From positions 372,001 through 436,000 of the forward strand of contig BCHS01000016.1 of assembly GCA_039545275.1 (NCBI GenBank): DNA of 64,000 nt, in the 5' to 3' direction. The first letter of the stretch is position 1; every line of letters starts with the position of its first letter. The notes beneath the pieces were generated by a model that had not been told where the DNA came from, searched no databases, and saw nothing but the letters and a program-made list of their open reading frames with translations. Below are positions 47,635 through 57,167 of the stretch, piece after piece. The DNA comes from Pseudomicrostroma phylloplanum. Taxonomy: Eukaryota; Basidiomycota; Exobasidiomycetes; Microstromatales. A program made the translations under genes and the position numbers.

Positions 47635-48312
47635 TCACTCTGCGCTTGCGAACGGACTGCAAAGGCAAGAATGAGATGTCAGGGGGAAGACGTCAGCGTC
47701 CATCTCCATGCTAAGGCTACTCCCTTCCTCCGCCCGGTCTGCCATATCTGTACTCACTTTGCAATCTGCTCAAATCCATCTGCTGGGTTGATGATGGTCA
47801 CTGCCGTCCCCCTCAACACGGCCAGCCCCAGTTGCCTCGTCTTTTGCTCGGAGCCTGACCCATCCGAGGGGAGATACTCTGTCACTTCGTCCATGACTAG
47901 ATTCATCAGCTGGTCGTAGCCCTTCAGTACGCCTTGCACTGCGATGATGGAAGGGGCAGAAGGGACGAGCATGGTTCAGCAGGACGGTACGAGGACGGAG
48001 CAGCGCTCCTTGCCGGACTGCGAGCGCTCTACCATGGCCGCCGCCGCCGCCGCTGCACTCACCTTCCCGTCCACCCTGAAACTTGACCCGGATCTTCTTA
48101 TCAACAAACTTGGCCAAGTCGAGGATCACCTCCTTCTTTCTCTCCTGCTGTTGTCCACCACCTGATGCTCCGCCTCCCCTGCCTCCTGCTCCACCGCCGC
48201 CGCCGCCTCTGCCACCTCCGCGAGCATTCGAGTGGTTCCCTCTGCCGCCTCCGCCTCCGCCTCCCCGCGGTGCGCCTCGCGAGGACCCGCCGCGTCCTCC
48301 ACGTTCTGACAT
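47635..48312 (-). CDS. LSM7: U6 snRNA-associated Sm-like protein LSm7 with RGG-rich N-terminus
   Basis: LSm7 belongs to the LSm1-7 mRNA decay ring and the LSm2-8 U6 snRNP ring. Exons 48312-48063, 47938-47758 and 47656-47635 give 150 residues. The Sm fold has ILDLAKFVDKKIRVKFQGGR (Sm1), then VQGVLKGYDQLMNLVMDEV, and Sm2 is QLGLAVLRGTAVTIINP. The last exon encodes NPFASAE, the typical LSm7 end. The first 55 residues are almost only Gly, Arg and Ser with several RGG/RG boxes, an RNA-binding and arginine-methylation type tail absent from human LSm7 (103 residues). It converges with VPS26. Confidence 0.95.
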
Positions 48313-49659
48313 GCTATTATGTGGGAGAGGAGACGAGTGAAGGAGAGGTATAGCGCCGATTCTGCAGATGAAGCTTGCTGATGTCTGTATAGCTTTGAGG
48401 GTGATGGAATGCGAGATGTATCAGAAGGACTGGAGGGAGTAGCCCTACTCTACCGAGTGGTCCAGTCCAGTCCGATCTCACATCGGAAAGGAAGCAAGGC
48501 AGGAGACGAGGAGCCAAGCCAAGGCAGACGCGCGCGCACACACCAAGCCTCAAGGCGCTCGTCCCACACACGGAAGTGACTTCAGGTGATGTCTACAGAG
48601 AGACACAGACAAGGCGATTGCGAAAGCTGACATGTCATCGACCAGCGCTGCAGTCGCATTCGAACCGCAGTTTTCTCCTGTCACATACAGTTCTGACCGC
48701 CATCCACTTGTGTGCTTGCTTCCCCATGCGTGGGCAACGCAGTCCTTCGGCGGCTTGTTCGGCGTCGGCGGAGCGAGAGCTGCGCATGGGGCCACGGCTG
48801 AGCTTCACCCACAGCTCCTGAGGCTGCGACGGGACGCTTCTCGAGCATATATCCTGACGACTTCTGTCTTTTGATGTCTCTCTCATGGACACCTGCGCCG
48901 ACATTCAGCGGACAGGTGACCCATCGACTCCCCGTTATGTTCTCGCTCTCGACGAGTCGAGGGAGACCGACTTGAGCCAACTCTTTGCTCAAGGCACAGT
49001 CTTTTCGAAAGCCTACTCGGCGCAAGCCCGAAGCTCGTATACAGCCCAGATTTCACATCTTTTCTCGCAACCCGACCTTCGGTGGGTAGTAATACCGTGC
49101 ACGCAGCGACTGATGCGAAGGGGGTCGTTCAGAGGGAGCTGGATTCGCCGCTGCCTCGTCCTCAATTTGGTCCTCGCATGATAATACCAAGGCAGGCGAC
49201 TGGGTCGCAGGCTCCTTGATGAGAATCCAGTGCGATCGCAAAGAAGGGCTGCAGGAGAACCTTCGAAGACAATTCGTGCCTTCGTCATAAAGCGTTGCTC
49301 ACCTCCAGCATGGTGAGCTACAGTATATGTCACCAACGCTGGCCGTCTGGTGAACAGAACCTGTGAGGTGAGAGGCCCAAGGCACTGAGGGACTCGCTCT
49401 CTTATGCTCTCGCTGTCGCCCTGGGCTTAGTCAAAATGTAAGGGGCTGCTCGCCAGGGGTGAAAGTTGAATGAGGTCTCAGTGACCTGCGAGACATTGAA
49501 CAAGGCAGACGTCGTGGTTGTCCCGCAGCGCTACCTCCGTGCCGTTCGTTTTCGAGCCCCGACTGCACTCACACTTCACTCCCGGCCCCTCGAGCCTTGC
49601 CACGCTGTAGTCCCCGCACTTCACGAGGCTCGTATCCCTACGATCCCTCGCTCGCTGCC
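48313..49659. other. Gene-poor stretch, no gene supported
   Basis: This stretch of 1.35 kb lies between LSM7 and the FunK1-like gene. Frames of up to about 114 codons occur on both strands (for example 48885-49181 plus, 48681-49025 minus), but none has a recognisable motif and they overlap each other. The codon pattern looks less GC-biased than in the neighbouring housekeeping genes. It may hold relic or noncoding DNA. Confidence 0.45.
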
Positions 49660-52290
49660 ATGGCTTCGACTTCGGCCGATCCTGCTGCCAACTCAGACCT
49701 TGAGTCTCCCTCATCATCTCGCCCGTGTCCGGCTGTGCAGTACCCTCCGCACGTAGATGAGGTTCTCTCCGCCAGCGAGCCACTCGTCTTCGCAATCGAA
49801 TGGGACGGCATCGACGGAGAGATCATCGAAGGGGATGGCTTTTCAGAAGCTGCCGCCAACTGGCCCGTCCCTGCCGCTAGCTCTAGCTTTGGATCTCCAT
49901 CTGCTTACAATGCCCATGGAGCTCACTTGTCAGCGATGGTCTTCCCGCCCAACTCACCAATGAAGAACGTTGAGAAAGAGATGTACGAGAATAGCACTGT
50001 AGGGGTGGACAAAGTTAAAGCACGGATCCGGACGGCACTCCCGACCCGATGGCTGGTACGACACTGCACAGTGACTCCCGAAAAGAAGCGCGATGCTCTG
50101 ATTGAGGCGATCATGTCCTCAGCGACAATGAAGTCTGCGATCGACAAAGTCATCAAAACTGCTGCAGCTGGCACGATAGAGTCAACTCTCGCGCCTCTGG
50201 TCAAAGATCTGGGCAACGAGTTTCGCGGGCAGCTCTTGGCACGACGGGGCTTACCGGATAATGGCTATGGTAAACTCGTCTCACGAGGTGACCTGCCAAT
50301 TGGCAACGTGAGTCTCAAGGCCGCAGTTCAGTTCTGAGTAGCGCCGCGGTAAAGTTACTCGCATTGGAGGCCTTCGCTTCACCAGCCCGGCCCTACAGAT
50401 TTCGAGACGAACCGAGCTGATATCATCGTGCAAGAATGCAACCTCCCTGATGGTTTCGACGCCTACGACTGGACGATGCTCAACTCTTTCATCGAGGTGA
50501 AGCGGTTCAACAAACACGACGGAAAGCAGCCGTTGGCCGTGCAAGGTGTACAACATGCAGTGAGTGAGGCTGCTGAACTGCCTTGTTCGCCTGGTTGCTG
50601 ACTACTTCCATCTACCTCGCTCGCTCAGCGCAAGTTGTTGCAGTACAATGCGCTTACCTCACACACTCACTTTCTGACGTGGTGTGGCTGCATTGCTCGG
50701 CTTTGGTACATAGACTCCGCACACATCGGATGGTCCGAGGCTTTTTCCCTAGCAGATGACCAGGCTAGACTGGCAATCGGAAGGTTTCTGTGTCTCTTAA
50801 TCTCAGAAGAGTGCTGTGGCGTGCTGTCCGGAAGATGGAATCCCAGCACGGATCTTCCCGTACACATTGCCGACTCGGAAGAGATTGTGGAATGGCAAGA
50901 GGGTCCCAGCGACATTCACGTGCGTTCGTGGCCCTTCGGCTCTCGCACCGCCATCTGGACGGGCCGAACCCGCGAAATGGTCAAGGATCTGGCAAAAGGT
51001 AGATATCTCATCTTGAAGTGTTCTTGGCAGCCCGAACACCTCCTCGACCACGAGCTCAGAATGCAACTTTGCATCCAGCACATCGAAGGATCCCCGCGGC
51101 CCCTAGGGCGAGTTATCATTCCCGACCATGTTATTGTAGCTGGATTCAAGATGAAGACCGCACAGCAGTCTCAGACGATCGGTTGGGGTGGAAAGAGTGG
51201 CCTGCACCTATGTGCACTACTGTTTGAACATCGTATCGGTCGACCTGTCGACTCGAAGGTCCGTATGTCCACGTTGTCGAAGCTGTATAGACAGCTGGTC
51301 GATACTCTGCTTTCCTATGCCAAAGAAGACCTCCACTATCGGGACCTCAACATGGGCAACATGCTGATCGAGATCGACTCCGAGGACGTTCTTGTGCTTG
51401 CGGACCACGGTAATATGAGGAAATTGCTCCGACCCAGGGGCACAGAGTTGCAAGGGGAATGGGATGTCGTTCTGGAAAGAGCGGAAGACGACGCCAGATC
51501 GGCGAATCAGCTCTTCCTGGCGACAGGCCATTATCGCGTTCTGCCGCAGCTCAACGTCTTGAAGGCAGCGATGGACTCCCTCCAGGACCAGGAGGCGAAG
51601 ATTTTGGCAAGGCCGCCCAGCGCCTGCACGCGATCTCAGATGAGCGAGCTCGCGATGGACAGCCTTCGTGCAATGAGGAGGCAATTGATCCAAATTGTCA
51701 AGTATAGCCACCGGTATGTGGACGATTTGGAGTCTGCGCAGTATCTGCACATTTTCCAAGTTGCCCAGAGGGAGGATATTAATTCCAAGGCCAAGAACGA
51801 GGTCGCTCGATTTCTCAGCAACATCCTAGAGAAGACAGAGGCCTGGCACGACGAGGGTCTTTGGTTCGATGTAAGTGTCTCTCCAATGCTCACCCAGGGG
51901 TCAAGTCCGTCCGCTGCCTCTGACATCCTGACCTACCGCGTCCCATGATGATAGGTGCTCCTAGGAATGTTTGCCAACCTGCAAGAGTGGCGTGGGGTAA
52001 TGTGCTCGCTCCAAAGGGAGATCTTTTCCGCCCAAGTTTCTTGGCGCTCAAGGGTTGACATTTGGTTCAACGCAAACATCGACGAGAAGACTCTCAGAGA
52101 ACATGCAGGTCAAATACTAGAGAGAGGCGACAGTGACAAAGCCAGCGATGCTGTCGTTGCTGCCTTCAACAGCACACGATCTTTGCTGTGGGCAGAGCAA
52201 TTGCAGGACATCGAGAGAGATTGCTTCGAAAAATGTGCGGTGCTGCTGAACACAGCAGCTGAGGCTCTTGGGAGGGCAGAAGGGGTTTAG
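49660..52290 (+). CDS. FunK1-type fungal protein kinase-like protein
   Basis: Exons 49660-50307, 50386-50559, 50629-51870 and 51955-52290 give 799 residues. The kinase-like part is split around FIEVKRFNKHDG and RKLLQYN, typical of the fungal FunK1 family (PF17667). YLILKCSWQ holds a possible ATP-site lysine (K404). The catalytic loop is HYRDLNMGNMLI with Asp513 and Asn518. The magnesium motif reads ADHGN (Asp533) instead of DFG. The N-terminal 270 residues contain a helical segment like the family's N-terminal region. FunK1 genes are numerous in mushroom-forming fungi, and their substrates are unknown. With K, D, N and D retained, activity is possible. Confidence 0.78.
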
Positions 52291-52944
52291 CCAAGAGAAG
52301 CTCACTGAGAGGAGCGAGAACGGCCAAGAGAATGCTTTGCATGTGCGGCGAGGCAAGCCAGAGGCGTTGCAAGACCAGGAATGCTGATGGTCAACTAGAT
52401 TAGCGCTATACCCAATGTACATAATACGCATTCACCGAAGACTTATGTCGAGATCCTTCATGCTGACAGCGTCATCGTCGCCTCTTCACACTGTACATCA
52501 TGAGCATCCCCCTCTGAGCATTGCGACGCAGGACCGTACACGTATTGCGGAAAACGTGCGCAACCGGACTTTGTTCCAATGTGTCACTATCTCCGATGGT
52601 TGAAATCTAGTTTACGGCAAGGTCGCGTGTAGTATACTCAATCGGTGGGCCAGGCTTGGCCCAAAGGCTCTATAGCAGCGGTTCGAGATCCTTTGACGCG
52701 CCTCCAGCAAAAGCTTGCCCTCGTGACTTCGCGAGCGTCCTCTCGGATGACCTAACCCGTCGCACTTGCAGCCACGTACGAGCTTATGCGGTTCGCTGTG
52801 AATATCGACTCGCTTCGGTGCTTTCTGTCACCAGCTCCAGTCTATGGCAGACACTTCAGCTCGTCAGCACATCGGGATTTCTGTCGCCTTCGTCGACATT
52901 GGCGCCATTGCCTCGCTTGATCATGAGTACATCGCCAGCTACAG
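52291..52944. other. Intergenic region between convergent genes, no gene seen
   Basis: This stretch of about 650 bp lies between the FunK1-like stop and the SKI3 stop. A GGTTCGAGATCC string near 52,679 resembles a tRNA B box, but the surrounding bases do not form tRNA stems. No protein frame is convincing. Confidence 0.5.
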
Positions 52945-55900
52945 TCACAATCGATGATCAGCTTCGCCCATCCTTTGCGCGTTGCGGAGCGCCCGACTGA
53001 TATCATCTTCACCGCAAACAGCGCTCAAGTCGACGTCATCATCAACCTCGAGCAAGCTTAGTGCGGTCTCGCAATTCTGCTTGGCTCCTTCGCTGTCGCC
53101 GCCAAGCACACGAACCCTTCCGAGGTTGCTCTGCGCAATCGCAAACTTTGTGGCCACTTCCGGTGATTCGGTCCGCTCGAAGACGGATTCCAGCAAGCTT
53201 GCTGCCGCCTCGATGCGACTTGACGCCAGGTTCTGTTGACCCAGACGCTCAGCGACAAGGCCAGATAGGTGCAAGGCGGTCTCGTCGTAAGGATGACGCG
53301 AGATCTGGGACGAGAGTGCAAAAGACGCGCTGGGCAAGTCTTCGTGTCGCTTCCCTGACAGAGCGTGCAAAGCGAAGCCATAGTCTGCCTCAGCGAAAGA
53401 GCCTTCGGAGAGCTCGACGGCATGACCGTAGAGTTCCGTTGCTCTGCTTGAGTCTTCAGACTCGATTGCTTGCCCGATCCATGGCGGCGCATAGTCAGGA
53501 TCCAACGTCTGAGATTGAACGAAACACTGCCTGGCCAATTCCGAGTCGCCGTGATGCAGATAAAGAAGGCCTAATGCACTCCACGGAGTGGCATCGTTGA
53601 CACTGTTCTCTATAGCTCTGATGTACGCATGCTGGCTGACCTTGAGACTGCTGTCGAATGTGAAGTTGCCGAGAGCCATCCAAAATGTCGGGTTAGCAGG
53701 CTCATGATTGAGGGCGGCTTTGATGGAGCTGATTGCTTGAGAAGCAGGTAGTTGATGCTCTTGCAAAACGGCGAGGCGGAACAAAGCGATGGCAAGGTCA
53801 GCCCACGCTGGGCCGATCTGGTGATCGTCCGATGCTGAGAGGATCACACGCAGCTTGGTGACGAAGCAAGAGCTCAGCGCGAGCGGAACCGCGTACGCGT
53901 GCTCCTCTACGTCGTCATAGGAGGCCATCACAGCAGCTGAATCCACCGAGGTGATGGAAGGCAGGTCCGCATCGACATTTTGCTCGGCAGCAATGGCGAT
54001 GAGGGGTCGTAGATAGCCATCAAGCAGAGGACCGACGATGTCGAGACTTGCCATCTTGCTCAGCTCATGACAGATGTCAGACACGACTTTCCACGGGCTG
54101 CGGAGCTGCGCTTCACTCTTTAGAGCACGCAGGCATTCGCTGAGAGACGTCTCGAAGGACTGTACCGCTCTGGATGTATAGCCAGCCTGCACTTCTTGTC
54201 GACCTTTGAGCAAAAATGTCTCTCCAGTGGCGATGGTGATGCCGGACTCATTTGGCCTGCTTGCGCCAATCTCGAGGAGTATCTCGATGGCCTCTTCGTA
54301 GTCACCGAGCTCTCGCTTCACATCTGCTATACTGTATTGTGACTGCCAACTACCGTTGTCCAAAGCATACGCCCGATCGAAGGCTTTAAGAGCAGCTGCA
54401 TATCGTCCCGTTCTTGCATAAGCTTCGCCCAGACGTTGCCATGTCACGGCGTCATCAGCCGAGGACCTCAACGCCACCTGCAAGGGAGTGATGGCATCCT
54501 CAGGGTCGCCCTTCTGTAAGCGTACAGAGCCGATGGCTTTCCAAGCCCAGACGTTGGACGTCTTGTGCTTGCGCATGGCGGCAGTCTGACCGCCCAAGGC
54601 CGCAGATCCGCCCTCGCCATCTACAACTCTTTTGGCGATCATGGCGACCAGATCCCATTCACGCTCCGTCGCGTAATGGTTTGCGAGCTTGAAGGCCGCA
54701 GTCGACTGAGTTGAATCGAGCTCAAAGGCCTTCTGATAACATTTGGTGGAGCGGACTGGATCAGGAGGGTCTTGATACCGCTCATAATACTCGCCCAGAG
54801 CAGCAAAGGTTACCGCGAAAGAAGGCGATCGCTTGAGAGAGATGATGTAGCGCTCAAATGCTAGCGTAAAGGCGGTTCCGTTCTTTTGCGCAAGCCTCAA
54901 TGCACAGACTCCCCATCTGTGCCAAGCTCGCGCTCGGTCCTCGTCAGTGAAGGCTTGCTGAGGATCGCTGTCCATCGCCTCGACGATATGGTCCAGCTCG
55001 TCGTTGGCAGATTCCAACTCGTCGAGCTGCACATTGCACCATGCTACTTCCGCCCTAGCCTGCGTAGTCGGGTCACGGTGCAGCCTGAGAAGCCTCTCTG
55101 CCTCAGTCGCCGCCGATGCGCTGGAGCTCTGCTTCTCGCAGCGGACAAATAGACTTTTCGCCGGCTCCCATCTGCCTGCGTGCGACTCGAGGCTTCCTCT
55201 GGCTATCAAAAGTTCGACATTTTCATCGTGTTCAAGCACAAGGTCCAGTAGTCTGATGGACGTAGCATGATCCTGTGACCTAGCGCTGCGAGATAGAGCA
55301 ATTGCCTTGAGACCGGTCAGATCACGCTCAACCCCTGGCAGGGAGATAGCGGCATCTTGTTGCAGATTTGTGAGGCGCCTCAGAGTATTCGAGGCGATGT
55401 CCGACACTGTCATAAAATCGTGATCAAGAAGGTGAAGCCTGGCTGCGATCCTTCCTACCAATAAGCTGTCGGGACTGGTCTCGAGAGCACCAACAGCTTG
55501 CACTAGAGGATCCTCTTCGATTGACCCATGATCTACATCCGCCGCTTTGCGAGCTTCTTCCGCTTCGTGCAGGAATTGCTGGTCTTGAACGAGGAGGAGA
55601 AGTGCACGGAAGGCCATGGATATTCCAGAGCGAGGAAAATGGTATATAAAGCTCCGGAGGTGATGCAAGGGGAGTTGGTCTGTTATTGCGCAGGGAAGGT
55701 GCGGCTCAGTCAAATGAACGCCTGAGGCATTCAATTCTGGTCGCGACATCTCAATCGACTCACCTAGGCTGGGAACGTCTTGCCACTCGAGGTGGATGGT
55801 CCAGGCGAGCTCGTCCGGTACTCCTACGAGGACCATGCCTCTACACATCTCTATGACTCGATCTCTGCATTCAGCCTTCAGAGTCTCTGCTTCGCTGTTG

Positions 55901-56769
55901 ACGTCGGAGTCACGTGTAGGGAGTGCCGCGGTGCCAGTAGGACCTTGCAAAGGAGCTGGCCTAGCAGGGAGGGCCAGCAATAGCCTGTAGTGGTAGCGAA
56001 GCAACTTGGCCTCGGCTTCCCTTCTGTCTTGATCAGTAGCATTGGGGTGGGCGAGTATCTCCTCGTAGCGCAGGGGCAAGGTGCTACGCGACCACACCTG
56101 AACCCCAGCCTCATTACGAAGTACGTCCCGGGTCTTGCCGGCTCCTTCTATCCGCATCCTCTTCTTCTCTACCTCCTTGTCCACAGTGTCTTGTTCAAGG
56201 TATTCAAGGAGCTCCATGACTTCCTTTGTGGTCCTCAATGACTCCAAGTGGATCGCCATCTGTATCTCAAAGGTGGTCGTGGAAAGCGGGGCAGTAGGCT
56301 CCGGCTCTGGAAGTGTTCTTAGTAGACCATAGTATTTGGAGCCAGGCAGGGCAAGGCTCAAAGCGTCTGCCCTCTGACTTCTAGCTCCCTCGCTCTTCTG
56401 GATTGCGATGATTCTCTGCACGCATTCTCCGCACTTTGTAGCGTCGCCGCTTGCCAGATGGACGTCTGCCTGCTTACGTAGCAGCTCGACCAACTTGTCC
56501 CAGTCCTGACGTTGTTCATAGAGCTTCTGCAGTCCCTGGATGGCGAGTGACTGAGTGGGCTGAAGGTCTATTGCCCGGAGATATGTCTCTTCTGCCTTTG
56601 CATGCTGTTCCTCATTGAGCAGCGCGAGAGCTAGAAAGACGGTGGCATTGTAGTTTTCTCCCTCAGACTCGAGGATGCTCTGGGCAGACTCTCTGGCGGC
56701 TGGCCAATCCTTGCGCTGGATGGCATCTCTGCTCTCCTTGAGCTTTGCCTTTGTATAGGCCGATGCCAT
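52945..56769 (-). CDS. SKI3: Superkiller protein 3 (Ski3), TPR scaffold of the Ski complex
   Basis: Ski3 holds the Ski2 helicase and Ski8, which feed mRNA to the cytosolic exosome. The start is the ATG at 56769 (MASAYTKAKLKESRDAIQRK), the typical Ski3 opening. A likely intron at 55763-55680 (84 nt, GTGAGT...ACAG) joins VPSL to DQLPLHHLRS. Without splicing the frame stays open. The spliced protein has 1246 residues. Tetratricopeptide repeats run throughout (YLRAIDLQPTQSLAIQGLQK, AWKAIGSVRLQKGDPEDAI, TWQRLGEAYARTGRYAAALK, PWSALGLLYLHHGDSELARQ). The gene is divergent from AP-1 beta and somewhat shorter than yeast Ski3 (1432). Confidence 0.9.
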   Translation of the reverse strand: MASAYTKAKLKESRDAIQRKDWPAARESAQSILESEGENYNATVFLALALLNEEQHAKAEETYLRAIDLQPTQSLAIQGLQKLYEQRQDWDKLVELLRKQADVHLASGDATKCGECVQRIIAIQKSEGARSQRADALSLALPGSKYYGLLRTLPEPEPTAPLSTTTFEIQMAIHLESLRTTKEVMELLEYLEQDTVDKEVEKKRMRIEGAGKTRDVLRNEAGVQVWSRSTLPLRYEEILAHPNATDQDRREAEAKLLRYHYRLLLALPARPAPLQGPTGTAALPTRDSDVNSEAETLKAECRDRVIEMCRGMVLVGVPDELAWTIHLEWQDVPSLGESIEMSRPELNASGVHLTEPHLPCAITDQLPLHHLRSFIYHFPRSGISMAFRALLLLVQDQQFLHEAEEARKAADVDHGSIEEDPLVQAVGALETSPDSLLVGRIAARLHLLDHDFMTVSDIASNTLRRLTNLQQDAAISLPGVERDLTGLKAIALSRSARSQDHATSIRLLDLVLEHDENVELLIARGSLESHAGRWEPAKSLFVRCEKQSSSASAATEAERLLRLHRDPTTQARAEVAWCNVQLDELESANDELDHIVEAMDSDPQQAFTDEDRARAWHRWGVCALRLAQKNGTAFTLAFERYIISLKRSPSFAVTFAALGEYYERYQDPPDPVRSTKCYQKAFELDSTQSTAAFKLANHYATEREWDLVAMIAKRVVDGEGGSAALGGQTAAMRKHKTSNVWAWKAIGSVRLQKGDPEDAITPLQVALRSSADDAVTWQRLGEAYARTGRYAAALKAFDRAYALDNGSWQSQYSIADVKRELGDYEEAIEILLEIGASRPNESGITIATGETFLLKGRQEVQAGYTSRAVQSFETSLSECLRALKSEAQLRSPWKVVSDICHELSKMASLDIVGPLLDGYLRPLIAIAAEQNVDADLPSITSVDSAAVMASYDDVEEHAYAVPLALSSCFVTKLRVILSASDDHQIGPAWADLAIALFRLAVLQEHQLPASQAISSIKAALNHEPANPTFWMALGNFTFDSSLKVSQHAYIRAIENSVNDATPWSALGLLYLHHGDSELARQCFVQSQTLDPDYAPPWIGQAIESEDSSRATELYGHAVELSEGSFAEADYGFALHALSGKRHEDLPSASFALSSQISRHPYDETALHLSGLVAERLGQQNLASSRIEAAASLLESVFERTESPEVATKFAIAQSNLGRVRVLGGDSEGAKQNCETALSLLEVDDDVDLSAVCGEDDISRALRNAQRMGEADHRL

Positions 56770-57167
56770 CGCAGTGGGCGCGAGGTGTCAGACTGCGGAT
56801 CGATGCAGTGAAAGGACGAGTTGGTGATGGTGGTGGACTGATGCTGACACTGGGCAGTACGAGTACGAGGTGCGGGAATGCGAAGATGTGCCGCCAATGG
56901 TATTCTGCTGCTGCTTCCGCTTCCGCTCCACTTGGACACCAAAGCGCGCGCCCAGGCCAGCCAGGCCAAGCAACACTTGGGTGCAGCGAGCGGGGCCGCC
57001 AGTCATCCAGGCACCTCCCTCTACCAACACCACTACCATCGCGACCATCCTACCCATACCTACGGCGCAGCACAGAGGGCTTTGATCGCCGTCGTGTATT
57101 GCCTCTCATCGTCTGCTGCTGCTTCTGCTTCTGCTGCTGAGGCTCGCGTCCCCACCCCTCTGCCTCG
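56770..57167. promoter_or_regulatory. Divergent promoter region, SKI3 / AP-1 beta
   Basis: This stretch of about 400 bp lies between divergent starts, with TGCTGCTGCTTCTGCTTCTG just upstream of 57,168. No gene is supported. Confidence 0.5.

Noticed and set aside
48885..49181. Plus-strand frame of 98 codons next to the FunK1-like gene
   Set aside because: The first half looks partly protein-like, but the end is poor, no splice partner was found and overlapping frames exist on the other strand.
52620..52705. Possible tRNA gene (GGTTCGAGATCC B-box-like string)
   Set aside because: The T arm does not pair, no A box stands at the right distance and no acceptor stem can be formed.
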